This document shows positions 12,195 to 25,700 of a stretch of DNA of 64,000 nucleotides, one piece after another. Both the position numbers and the translations under genes were made by a program. How positions within the stretch are numbered: the first letter of the stretch is position 1; every line of letters begins with the position of its first letter. Origin of the DNA: Gordius sp. MW1 (taxonomy: Eukaryota > Nematomorpha > Gordioida > Gordea > Gordiidae); the NCBI GenBank assembly GCA_964036665.1, contig OZ038528.1, positions 7,942,501 to 8,006,500 on the forward strand. The letters run 5' to 3'. Under the pieces are notes generated by a model. It was not told where the DNA came from. It saw only the letters and a list, made by a program, of their open reading frames with translations, and did no database searches.

Positions 12195-13719
12195 AAATTC
12201 GTACCGTTGTTGACTTATTATCCATTGATCATTTGTTGTAACATATGTATAATATAACTTTTTATAAAGTTTATAATTTTATTACACAAGCAAAATTCGT
12301 AAAAACGCTATGTTTATGCAGAAGTTATCAGTCCAAATGATTTTTGCAAGTACTTCTTCCTGGTCAGATCTTTTTTTTGCGCAATACTTGCAAATATGAA
12401 TGTTTGCTTTTGCACAAAAGTACCTTGTTTTCTCGCATAAAGCCATGCTTTTACTTTTAATAGGTAACTTTTCGTCAAAAAATCTTTTTTTACCTAGCCT
12501 TGATTAGTTTATTAAATATATATGTTTATAAAAAAGTAATAATTCAAGGCCTTAAGCCATAGTTTCAAAATTGAAATATGGGGGGAAGTAATGGTAATTG
12601 TTTGACATTTTGTAAGTCTTAAGCTATTTTATTTGTTAATGCTTGTTGTATTTGCTCGATAAACCATTGAATGCATCTTTTACAAAAGCATTAAGCAAAA
12701 TGTGACGTAAAAAAGATATAATAATAGTCATTTTTCAACAGTTATTTTTTATTTATATCTTTTGATTTGATAGCGCTTCTTAATCACATCAGAAATTGGA
12801 ATTTTTTATGTAATAATACAGATGCAAGTATCTACTTAGATATTGCGCTTCTTAATCACATCAGAAATTGGAAATTTTTATGTAATAATACAACTGCGAG
12901 TATCTCTTTAGATATTGCGCTTCTTAATCACATCAGAAATTGGAATTTTTTATGTAATAATGCAACTGCGAGTATCTCTTCATATAATGGAAAATCTATT
13001 ATAAAAGTCATTTATAAGTCTACGAGTTAAAATGTTATGGCAACCTCATGAAACGAGTGTCATCATTTTCGCACGATTTTGATCTGATAGTTATCAAAAT
13101 TTGACTTAAACGAATATATTGAAAAATATAGTATGTAAGAGATCTCTACTGTGTAAGGATCACTACAATATAATGATTTCAAGTAAAAATTATAAACATT
13201 TTATGAATAATAAATCTAAACAGATCAAATTGTGTCTTAACTTATTCTAATAATAAAAATCAATTCGACTTGTAGCCAATGACTATACATTGTCAACATA
13301 TATCGTAGATTCAATAATTTGAGCATATTGATTATCTGCATGCATGTAGGTTGAGCTTAGCTTGTAATGCGTTTAAATTCATTTTAAGTCTTTAGGCTTC
13401 CTTGGGTGATAGATATATATTATTCGTAATTTTGAGCTGATTTGCGATTATGAGGGAATAAGCCTATTCTATAATTTTACACAAAACTATTTTTGAACCA
13501 CTCACAACAAGCTCAGATTTTATATAATTCTTATGCTTAGCTAAAATATGTATGATTTAAGCAAGAAACGAGTTCGACGATAACTAAGCAAATCTATAAC
13601 AATATTATTATTTGTACTCATAGACTAAGAATAACTAGTCTATGTTTGTACTATACCAAAATGTATCGATATGCTGCAAATTTAAAATTTAAAAAATAGG
13701 TCGGCAGGTCGGCATATCA
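12195..13719. other. BMS1-TTC17 intergenic region
   Basis: About 1.5 kb between two genes on the same strand. Apart from the 72 bp minisatellite (12773-12988), I see only AT-rich sequence. An in-frame TAA lies just upstream of the TTC17 ATG. The TTC17 promoter is presumably here, but no TATA or initiator could be assigned. Confidence 0.5.
12773..12988 (+). repeat. 72 bp minisatellite, three copies
   Basis: Three direct copies start at 12773, 12845 and 12917, each opening with GCGCTTCTTAATCACATCAG. The period of 72 nt is a multiple of three, so one frame stays open across the array (IALLNHIRNW repeated). No start context, splice sites or homology support it as a gene. The copies differ at only a few positions. 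Confidence 0.85.
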
Positions 13720-16700
13720 ATGCCACTAGTGCCTATAATTTGCCTTTACTTTAAAATTTATTACGTGCTTTCTTATACGCATTGGATTGTCACGGAAAAT
13801 GGGATTCAGGCCCAAGTATTTTATTGCAATTAAAATATGGTCATTTTTTTTAAATTATAATGTATAAGTAGTTACCTCTTAATTTAATAAGCATCTAATT
13901 AGCCTCTTAAAAGTACTTCTAGTTAGTAAAAATACTATTATTTAATTTCAGTGATTAATATTTTATATAAGGTTGATTCTGCTTGTGCCCTAAAGAAACC
14001 GTATGATTTAGTAACATTTTTGGAGCAAGAACAAAGGATGCAAAAATTGGAAGAATTGAAACTTGAGTTACTTGATCAGAAATCTAATCTTGACATATCC
14101 ACAGATGTTAAAGATCTAAGTGATATTGATAAGTGGTTTTATAAAAAAGATTCTGATTGTAAATTAGCTGAAAAACCCCTTATACAAATAGATCTTTTTG
14201 TTAGTACAATTATAACCCCAGAATCATTAGGCATAGAGTAATTTATTTATATAATATATATGTTACCAGAATAGCAATAAAAATTTATATTTTTAAAAAA
14301 CAATGAACCACTTTTAATATATTTATGTTCTAGTCAAAATGATTATATACCATTTTACTCATCAAATAAATCTCCCACTATCCCGGATTGTGCACAAATT
14401 ATTGATTTGCCATTTGGAAGTCAACTTTTTGATCATTTGGAGGTAAATCAAATTTGAAAAAAGTGGATATCATTTAAAGTTGTAATTTTTGTTTAATATT
14501 GACAAATTTTATATTCTGCTTGCATTTATATTTTTTGTAAATGATACAAATCTCTCATTAGGAATCAAAATTATGAAGACACTACCACATTTTAGCAAAC
14601 TATTAACTAATAAAAAAATATATATCTTTTATTAGCCGAATTTCATGGCTAATTTGGTATTTTCTAGTAGTTTTGCCTTATAGTTCAGCTTAACATTTTA
14701 CTTTATTTTATATCATATACCATCTTTCATTTCAATATATCTTTTCAACTTAATTATAACACCATTCAACATTTATACAAATCATTTTATGTTTATTTTC
14801 TTAAAATAAGTCAATGTCAAAAAGAGTCACTTTAGTCATACCTTCCGAGAGCTCAATTAAATCTGCTCTTCCATTTGTTGACAGTGTCACAGAATATGGT
14901 CATTTGATAAATGAAGCACTTATGAAGGTGAGATAATGAACTTGCTATCAAATATTTAAAATAGATAAAAGCATAATCTTTATAGAGTGCTCATTTATTG
15001 AATTTTTTAGTCTATCATTAATATTTCATTTAACAAATATTAAATGTTTTCAAAAAAAATTATGCAAATTACCACTAACCTGTATTATAAGTTTTAAATC
15101 TCAGCGTGAAAATACCTATCAATTTTTCGAATTTGGATCAGTCCATTTACTCACATTACAAACATGTATTATATGAGAAGAAGTTATAGTTTAAGACAAT
15201 ATTTAGATGCACATAAGATATGCTTATTGATTTTACAAATTTTTATAGAATCACACATCATGGATATTGTATGATATGGCAACATTTTACTGGAGGATTA
15301 AGGGGGATGCAAGCAAGGCTCTGGATTGTGTTAGGAGATCATTGCATTATTCACCACAGTAAATAACGTATATTATTTATTAAATTTCAGTGTATAGTCA
15401 TAGAATGACTAATTTTAATAACTATTTTGTGATTTATTGCTCCGCACGATTAGATTATTTATAAATCAAACCATGAACATGGTTATAAAATGAGGGTCGT
15501 AATACTTTCATTCATTTTGATTCAAATACATTATGTTGTTAAGGACAATCAAATATTCAATTACTGTTGGGAAATTGCACTTATATTAACAACATTTTCT
15601 AAATTGTCAATATAAATGACTAAATTTATTTGTGCATATGATTGTTTATGGGTTGATTGTGTTGTAATCAAGTCCATTATCTACAATTATAAGTCTATGT
15701 AAATAGGTTTTGTAATTACTGTTTAATCAGTTTTTTTAACAAAACACAATGAGATGCTAATTTTGTTCTTTTTCTTTATCTCTAATATCTCCCTTTTGCA
15801 CGTAGCCATTACAAACACATTGCCCTAGTCAATTTGGCCAACATATTAAACCGAGCAGGTAACCCAGGAGATGCCCTTGAAGTCCTTGAATTCGCTCAAT
15901 CCACCATGGTATACGAAGATTTCCTCATACCCTACATGATTGGCAACGTTCTTGCAGTAAGCTATATGTTATAGACATTTTCGCTTAAAAAATGTTGCTA
16001 TATCCACAATCAAATATATATTGTTGGTTACATGTATATTGCTGAACTATTTGAGAATATAAATTATATTGCTACAATTTTATTTGCATTAATAATAATT
16101 GACTTTTTTAAATTTTGTAAAATGAAAATTATATCTTGTGAAGACTCTATATAAGTTATCACATATTGTACATTCATCATTAGTTGATATTGCTTTAAAA
16201 TATCACACACTCATGTTAGTTATTTTTGATTAAAATTAAATTATCAAAAATATCATTTATCGGTGAGTTTCTTTTTTCATTTTTAATATTATTAATTTTA
16301 TTATATTTATGTTTAGTTTTTTGTTTCAACAATGCCCATAATGGTTTGAATTCAGCTGTATTTTATAAACTTTCTTTCTTAAGTCAATTAATTTGAATAT
16401 GTGGATGATGTCCTTTAATTTTAGAAAATTTACTTGACTGTTTTATGAGGTTTATTGGAGGTATAGTAATTTTTTTAATTAAACAGTGGCATAATATTAA
16501 GAATTTGTATTGCGATTTAAAGTTTTGCCACTTTCTAAAATATTTAAAAACTATAATTTGCCAAATAATCGATTTATGGTTAATCAAAAACTTTTGTACG
16601 CTGTAATTTTCCTTAAAAAAATTTGTTTGCAAATGCATAAAAATGATCACTCGAACAATTAGTCGATTTGTCAAAAAAAGACGATTTTCGACCGACCATC

Positions 16701-19700
16701 TCAGATCAGGATAATTTTTGGCTAGGGTGTAGGCCTCATTTATTAGAGTAATTTCTGAAAATTTTAGCCATTTTGGGCCAATACTTTATAAGTTATGGAC
16801 GTTTAAAGGGCCAAAATCACGTTTGGGGGCGTTTTATGGATTTTACTATTTTTGTTATATTTTTAAAAGTTATTGTGTTATTCACTCAAATTTTGGTGCA
16901 TTTTGTTCCTAAAAAAATTCTCTATCGAAATAATTTAACCAAAAACCTTAAACTTTTGCGGTTAATTTTTTGTGGTCAAATTAGTGAAAAATCTCAAAAA
17001 CATATTTACCTTTATGCGATATCACCAATTTCACAATGTGCACTCCTTTATGACCCATTATCATATTTCAATCATAAAAAGTTTGGGAGCGGCTACGAGA
17101 TGGTCAAAAATTCGAAAAATTACATTTCCACAATAAGTATTTAGATGGCGGTATAATCAATTATCACAAAAACATATTATGAAGTTTGTTTTTTATCAAA
17201 TTGCAAATTTATAAAGAATATATCGTATAATAATATTGGATTAAAAATCAACTTAAATTTTGAACTTTTATCTACGCAATGGGCAAGTAACCGAGTTTGA
17301 AAATAAATTTAATTTTAATTAAAATTAAAAATGGTCACAACTAGCAACAAAATTTTTAAAACAACTTTCATTCTGCATGAATTTTTTATATTTAGCAGGG
17401 ATTATCAGTAAAAAAATAAAAATATATGAGCAATTTTGCCATCATATTAGTATTTATTTTTTTTCAACCTCGCATTAATTTTAGTCTACCTAGGGGAAAT
17501 ATAATTTTTCGAATTTTTGACCATCTTGTAGCCGCTCCCAAACTTTTTATGATTGAAATATGAGAATGGGTCATAAAGGAATGCACATTGTGACATTGGT
17601 GATTTCATTTAAAGGGTAAATATGTTTTTAAATTTTTTAACTAATTTGACCACAAAAAATTAACCGCAAATGTTTGAGGTTTTTAGTTAAATTATTTTGA
17701 TACGTGATTTTGGCCCTCAAATCTTCCATAACTTAAAAAGTATTGGCCAAAATGGCTAAAATTTTCAGAAATTACTCTAATAAATAAGGCCTACACCCTC
17801 ACAAAAAATTATCTTAATCTGAAATGGTTGATCGAAAACGTTTTGATTTGTCATGGAATGTCCCATAGTGAAAAAAGTGAATATCTTTAAAAAAGTATAA
17901 AATTTTGATTTTAATTTATCGCTATATAATTGTACAATGTTTCAGGTCAACCTAGCTCCAACCCCGTGAGGTTTGGATTTGGGAGTTGAAAAGATCGTTA
18001 AGGCTTTTTTAAAACCTAAACCTCATCCCTCAGGCTTCGGTTACTAAACCTAAATCTTGATCATCACTATTAGGCACCACAAATTTTAAACAATATAATA
18101 AATGTTATTTTTTGGGCATTATATTATTTTTATCTTGAACCAGACAATTATTTTGTTATTTGTTCTTTAAAATTATGATAATATGAATTTACGCTGTTCC
18201 AGCTCTTGACCAATTATACCGAATCAATAGTTGCTTTTCGCCAATCACTCAAAATTAGACCTAACTTCCAGCCGGCCATACAACGCCTTCACGCCGTGCT
18301 CTGTCATAACAAGCTGATCCAAGCCTTAGAAGACCAGCACAAGTATAAATTATGAATAACATTGTCAAGGGAAGAATTAATAGACCATTAGCAAATTTAT
18401 TTATTTTATTCGTTTAAAGGTGTGCTTTGTCAACTTTTTGATTCCCCTATCTGCACAAATTCACTGTTTTTGTCTAGTTTAAGCATTTAAATTTCAATAT
18501 TTTGCTATAATCCTTTAAGTTTTATATTAGAATGGTAAATCTTCTTGCTGTCTCACATCTATAATTAAAGTATATTAAAGGTATTTTAAGCTCGTTTTGA
18601 ACATTTCTTCCTGGCGAATATTAATTAAATTGCATATATGGTAAATTGTTATCATTTTATTTAAGGTAACGCTGATTTTTTTAAAAAAACTATTATAGGG
18701 CATAAGGTAATTTTTTTGAATTATAGTTCACTGCAAAAGACTCTGAATAACTTGCAAGACTTTCAAAAGAAGCACGAAACGTGGACCAAACTGTACGAAA
18801 AGGTGAGTGGGGAAATGGTGCCGTTGGATTTAAGGCTTCAACAGTTAGCAATATACGAGGAGATGATTACACAATACGAAACCGATTCAGCCAGCGATGA
18901 CTCAACTTCTAATAAAAATTTCAAATCTCCCCCCGGTACTGTATCAATTAATTTCTTATAAATGACAAATAAGTCAATTGAATATTGGCAACACTAGCCT
19001 GCCCACGACTAGACAGAAACCGTTGTTGTCCCAATTTTACCATCGCAATGCGCCCATAGTTTGATCAAATTCATTTTACCTTTAAAAGTCCTACAAATGC
19101 TATATCGAAAAAATTTTTAAAGCAGTTAATTACTTTTAACTATCTTAAATTCAAATTTCACGAATATTTGAATGTTTTTCTATATTGCTATAATTCCGCT
19201 GAATATGGTTGTTGTTAGTTTTCTTGTACTTTCCCTCAATACAGTGCACGTTTTGACTTACAACTTTCATGTCAATTGTAGGACAAAGATATTTTTTAGC
19301 GTTATTTGGGAAATCGGGATCTTCACTTTTTAGTACAATGAACCATTTAACAACATATGTGTTTTTCAAATATTGACCTTAAATAAATCAAGAAACGTTA
19401 GAAATGATGATCTAATTACTTATTTAGTAATTATTAAGTCAAATGGGGACTAGATGTTTTAAGCGATATTTAGTAAAAACTAATTAAGTTTGAGGTAATT
19501 TAAAATATAAAGAAAAAGAAATTTGAAAATTTCAGAGGGAATTTCTTGAAGAAATTTTCTTATTGTGCCATCTTTACTTTAAACTCATAAACTGGTGATT
19601 CCGATCAAAAATGCTATGAACAATGTTAAATAGAGAAAATGATCTCCCTTAATTATGGTCTATATTATTTAACGTTTTTAACAGCACTTTTTCAAAACTG

Positions 19701-22700
19701 TTTTATATATTTCATTTCACCTCATTTGTTGTTTACAGTGTTTTGGTAAACTTTTTTCACCTTTAATTTAGTTGATTGATATATCGTTACCATAATATTT
19801 ATTTTTATACTCCTTTTTGGCTTGTTAAATGATAATTACTATTATAGATATATGAATGATATGTTGTGTTTTTTAGACGATGCATTAGCAGCTGAATCTC
19901 ATAACCAAGATGATGCAATTACCGTGACTAGAAATTTACCGCCCGAGTTTTATACTAATATAATGGAGGCTCCGGCCCTTAAAATGGGAAGGCGCAATCA
20001 CAAAGTTAGTTTTATTTCTTCCCACATAACCTTGTATCTGTAATGTTTCAAAAAACTTCTAGCAAGGGCGTAGCCAGGATTAGAACTAGAGGGGGGCAAT
20101 AATGCTTTAAGGAGGGAAAATTATAATTTTTTGAAATTTAAGCCATAATTAAATTAAATTTTTAAAATTCTCTTGAGTTAGAGGGGGCAGCCGCCTTTCT
20201 CTGCCACCCCCTGGCTTTGCCCATGGCTACTAGTAATTCATGTAAATAATTTATTTTTATTATGCTATAGTTAATAAATTGTATGTAAAGGTTTGTTTAA
20301 TTTAACAAAGGGTGTTACGCAGGAGATCAAACAAGTGACACCCTGAGGGCATGCAGGCGTTTATATACGCATGGTGCGCAAGGGTTTGCTAGGGTTCTAG
20401 ATTAACTGTTTCGACCGGTATTTCGTTTTCCCAAAAGGCAAGGTCAATATCTGTGTCGTCTGGTAGCCCGTTTTGTAGGATATAATCGATGTCGGTGTTG
20501 AGTTGTTCCGTGTCCGGGGTTACGGGCGCCCAAGATCTTGATGGGTTGTCGGCCGGGTTTCGGTCCGTGGGGATCCATGCTAGGTTAAAGTGAATATTGA
20601 GGAGGTGCTTTAGGCCGTACGTCTTAACGAAGGCTGCGATGACTTCCTCGATTATCGGCGAGTTCCGAGCCCCCCTTTTTTAACACATAGTATGCGGTTG
20701 CGGAGTCGGTGTAGATTCTCGGATGGTTGTATCCCCCTTGGTATGATCGTATGTAACCGTACAGCACTGCTACGGTTTCAGAGAGCGTTATATGGTGCGG
20801 TTCTCTCCATTTCCACCCGAATGAGGCTGCAGCAGCTTGGAAGGTATTGGAGTGCGACCCGTTGATGTCAACGAGGCCTATGTGGGAGCCGGAGGCGTCT
20901 ACGTATACTGTGTTTGTTGGCTTTACGTACAGGGGGATTGTATCGTGCGTCAGCTTTAGTATAGCCATGAGTTTGTGCGCGGCCAGGCTTTTATCGAACC
21001 ACGGCTGGTCGCTCCGGGTTAAACTATAGAGGCTTGAAAAGAGTTTCGACATACCGGTTAGATTATAAAAGAAATAATTTAGAATCCCTAATGTCTCGAG
21101 GAGGGTATTGCTCGGGACGTCGCGTTGTAGGGCTAGGAAGAGTATGTCCGCCGCTATCTGTAGACGATCGGCTGTGTTGGGCTTGCATTTTATCGAGGAC
21201 ACGTCCAGTTTCAGTTCCATGCCTAGGTATTCGATATGCTGTGACGGCATGATGGACGACTTTGAGACGTTGATAGTTAGTCCCCATGCTTTAGCAAGTT
21301 CAGCTAGGCTCTCTAGGTCTTCTTGTACATCGTCATAGTTAGCGCTATAGATTAGGAGATCATCTAGATATACGTTGTATCTACAGCGCACGATGGCTTT
21401 CTTTGCCAGGTCGCTGATAACCATTTGCAGAACGAATGGTGAGAACGACGCTCCCATTGGCAATACATTGTATTCGTAGGGTTTCCTTTTCCATACGTAG
21501 CCTAGGTACTTTTTGGTGGTTTGGTGTATTGGTATCGTGAAGAAAGCTGCTTTGAAGTCGACTTTGGCAGCGTATCGCGCGTTCGCAAGATGCTTGGCTG
21601 TCAGCGGAATGTTTGCCAATTTCATTGGCTTCTTAATGAAGTTTTTGGAAGCGTGGGAGAGATCGGTTATCTCCCGCGCGTCCCCGTTCGGCTTCGCGAT
21701 GAAAAAGGTGGCGGAACGGATAAGCAATTTCGCAGATCGGGAGACGATTCCCGCGCGTAGCATCTCGGTGAAAAAGGCTGGGGAGCCTTTTGAATATCGT
21801 TTCGATTTTGGAGGCTGGTGAAGGCCCCCGTTGAGACGGATATTGTATGCATCCAGCGCTGCTTTGTAACCTTGGGCTGCTACTTTCCTAGTGAACGGTG
21901 ACATGAGACTGTGCGGCTTGAGGCGCGAAGTTCGTATGTCGAGGTTGCCTGTAGGTCTAGCGGAGGATGTTGCCTTGCTCCAGCCGAACAGCACTTTATG
22001 TGCTTGCAGCAGGGGTCGGATTAGTCCCGACCCCGCGTCCCGGTCGAGGGATGGTTCTGAATTGGAGAGGCGTTGCTCGGCCGGTAGCGGCGGTGGTTCC
22101 GTGTGCGGTGGCGGTGTGGGCGGTGGAGTATCCGGCAGCGACGGTCCATCGTCCTTTGGCGGTGAAAAAATAATACGACGCGTTTCCCTTAGAAAATGAA
22201 AAACATTTTTAAGCCACAAGGGGGAAACTATATTTTTATCACCATTGGAAGTCGGTAAGCCTTTTGGCCCTTACTCCCAATTGGCTGCAACCTTTTGTAG
22301 ACGTTTCCTAATTCCTGGCAGGAGCCGCGCCCTTTTTGACGTTGCGGCTCTTAGGTGCGCTTCCGCCCCTGCCAGCTCTTGGAAAAAACTGTCTACGTTG
22401 GGCGTCCCTTTTGACATCCACGTCTTGCATCTTCATCTCTTTGAGTCAGACGCTGTCCTGGGTTGCCGCTGTTTGCCAGTTAAACTTTCTAGCGAGGCAC
22501 ATTTTCTTGAGCTGATCATCTATGGGTATCAGCTCTTCCAGGGTCATTGGGATCCTGGTTAGTTTTGCGCAGTGTATCGCGAACCTGGCCTCGTGCTTGT
22601 CTCTTTTGGCCGCTTTGTTATCAGGCTCTTCTATGAGCTCTTCCAGACCTCGTCTGTGTAGGTTTATGTCTTCCAGAACCGAGGCGATCGTGCGCGGTGG

Positions 22701-25700
22701 TTCGGGCGCGGGCAAAATTTGAAGAGTAGACGGCTGCTGGGCGGCCGTCACTATCGTAGGAGTTGTTGTCGTTGTAACTGGTGGCCCAGCGTGGCCCTTT
22801 GCAGTAGTTGTTGCAAGGCCTCGGTTTGCACTTGTTGTGCTTCTGCTTGTCTGCTAAGAGCATTAACAGTTGTCTCCTGCATTGCTGCGATTCGCGCAAG
22901 TAACCCCTCTAGGACATTGTCCGGTCCCGCTCCCGTTGCTGTAGCAACTGCTCTTGATGGAGGTGAAGTCATAGAGTTATCGGGTGTTAACAGGTAAAAA
23001 CTATTATGAAGGTCTTGGGACCTAGTATTAACCATTCACTGTGATAACACAAAAATTTAGGGATAAAGGCTTGGGACAAGTCGTGTTAATATTATACAAA
23101 ATAGCAATTAATATTAATGGCGCTATATTATTAAACAAACTTTAATGGCATTTTTTACATTTTTAAAATTTATGTCCTTTTTCGCCCACGACTTGTCCCA
23201 AGCCTTTATCCCTAAATTTTTGTGTTATCACAGTGAATGGTTAATACTAGGTCCCAAGACCTTCATAATAGTTTTTACCTGTTAACACCCGATAACTCTA
23301 TGACTTCACCTCCATCAAGAGCAGTTGCTACAGCAACGGGAGCGGGACCGGACAATGTCCTAGAGGGGTTACTTGCGCGAATCGCAGCAATGCAGGAGAC
23401 AACTGTTAATGCTCTTAGCAGACAAGCAGAAGCACAACAAGTGCAAACCGAGGCCTTGCAACAACTACTGCAAAGGGCCACGCTAGGGCCACCAGTTACA
23501 ACGACAACAACTCCTACGATAGTGACGGCCGCCCAGCAGCCGTCTACTCTTCAAATTTTGCCCGCGCCCGAACCACCGCGCACGATCGCCTCGGTGCTGG
23601 AAGACATAAACCTACACAGACGAGGTCTGAAAGAGCTCATACAAGAGCCTGATAACAAAGCGGCCAAAAGAGACAAGCACGAGGCCAGGTTCGCGATACA
23701 CTGCGCAAAACTAACCAGGATCCCAATGACCCTGGAAGAGCTGATACCCATAGATGATCAGCTCAAGAAAATGTGCCTCGCTATAAAGTTTAACTGGCAA
23801 ACAGCGGCAACCCAGGACAGCGTCTGGCTCAAAGAGATGAAGATGCAAGACGTGGATGTCAAAAGGGACGCCCAACGTAGACAGTTTTTTCCAAGAGCTG
23901 GCAGGGGCGGAAGCGCACCTAAGGGCCGCAACGTCAAAAAGGGCGCGGCCTCTGCCAGGAATTATGAAACGTCTACAAAAGGTTGCAGCCAATTGGGAGT
24001 ACGGGCCAACAGGCTTACCGACTTCCAATAATGATAAAAATATAGTTTCCCCCTTGTGGCTTAAAAATGTTTTTCATTTTCTAAGGGAAACGCGTCGTAT
24101 TATTTTTTCACCGCCAAAGGACGATGGACCGTCGCTGCCGGATACTCCACCGCCCACACCGCCACCGCACACGGAACCGCCGCCGCTACCGGCCGAGTCC
24201 GAGCAACGCCTCTCCAATTCAGAACCATCCCTCGACCGGGACGCGGGGTCGGGACTAATCCGACCCCTGCTGCAAGCACATAAAGTGCTGTTCCTGGAGC
24301 AAGGCAACATCCTCCGCTAGACCTACAGGCAACCTCGACATACGAACTTCGCGCCTCACGCCGCACAGTCTCATGTCACCGTTCACTAGGAAAGTAGCAG
24401 CCCAAGGTTACAAAGCAGCGCTGGATGCATACAATATCCGTCTCAACGGGGGCCTTCACCAGCCTCCAAAATCGAAACGATATTCAAAAGGCTCCCCAGC
24501 CTTTTTCACCGAGATGCTACGCGCGGGAATCGTCTCCCGATCTGCGAAATTGCTTATCCGTTCCGCCACCTTTTTCATCGCGAAGCCGAACGGGGACGCG
24601 CGGGTGATAACCGATCTCTCCCACGCTTCCAAAAACTTCATTAAGAAGCCAATGAAATTGGCAAACATTCCACTGACAGCCAAGCATCTTGCGAACGCGC
24701 GATACGCTGCCAAAGTCGACTTCAAAGCAGCTTTCTTCACGATACCAATACACCAAACCACCAAAAAGTACCTAGGCTACGTATGGAAAAGGAAACCCTA
24801 CGAATACAATGTATTGCCAATGGGAGCGTCGTTCTCACCATTCGTTCTGCAAATGGTTATCAGCGACCTGGCAAAGAAAGCCATCGTGCGCTGTAGATAC
24901 AACGTATATCTAGATGATCTCCTAATCTATAGCGCTAACTATGACGATGTACAAGAAGACCTAGAGAGCCTAGCTGAACTTGCTAAAGCATGGGGACTAA
25001 CTATCAACGTCTCAAAGTCGTCCATCATGCCGTCACAGCATATCGAATACCTAGGCATGGAACTGAAACTGGACGTATCCTCGATAAAATGCAAGCCCAA
25101 CACAGCCGATCTTCTACAGATAGCGGCGGACATACTCTTCCTAGCCCTACAACGCGACGTCCCGAGCAATACCCTCCTCGAGACATTAGGGATTCTAAAT
25201 GATTTCTTTTATAATCTAACCGGTATGTCGAAACTCTTTTCAAGCCTCTATAGTTTAACCCGGAGCGACCAGCCGTGGTTCGATAAAAGCCTGGCCGCGC
25301 ACAAACTCATGGCTATGCTAAAGCTGACGCACGAAACAATCCCCCTGTACGTAAAGCCAACAAACACAGTATACGTAGACGCCTCCGGCTCCCACATAGG
25401 CCTCGTTGACATCAACGGGTCGCACTCCAATACCTTCCAAGCTGCTGCAGCCTCATTCGGGTGGAAATGGAGAGAACCGCACCATATAACGCTCTCTGAA
25501 ACCGTAGCAGTGCTGTACCGTTACATACGATCATACCTAGGGGGATACAACCATCCGAGAATCTACACCGACTCCGCAACCGCATACTATATGTTAAAAA
25601 AGGGGGGCTCGGAACTCGCCGATAATCGAGGAAGTCATCGCAGCCTTCGTTAAGACGTACGGCCTAAAGCACCTCCTCAATATTCACTTTAACCTAGCAT

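Noticed and set aside
12773-13030. 87-codon repeat-encoded protein
   Set aside because: Open only because the period is 72; no supported start, no neighbours and no similarity.
16773-17144. 123-codon open frame in TTC17 intron 6
   Set aside because: Lies wholly within one arm of the foldback MITE and has no protein-like pattern.
18998-19058. Possible extra TTC17 exon encoding ACPRLDRNRCCPNF, faintly like a Cys-containing stretch of the human protein
   Set aside because: With the only available GTTTGA donor the join to the next exon gives a stop codon, while exon 8 joins exon 9 (19877) directly in phase with a better acceptor.
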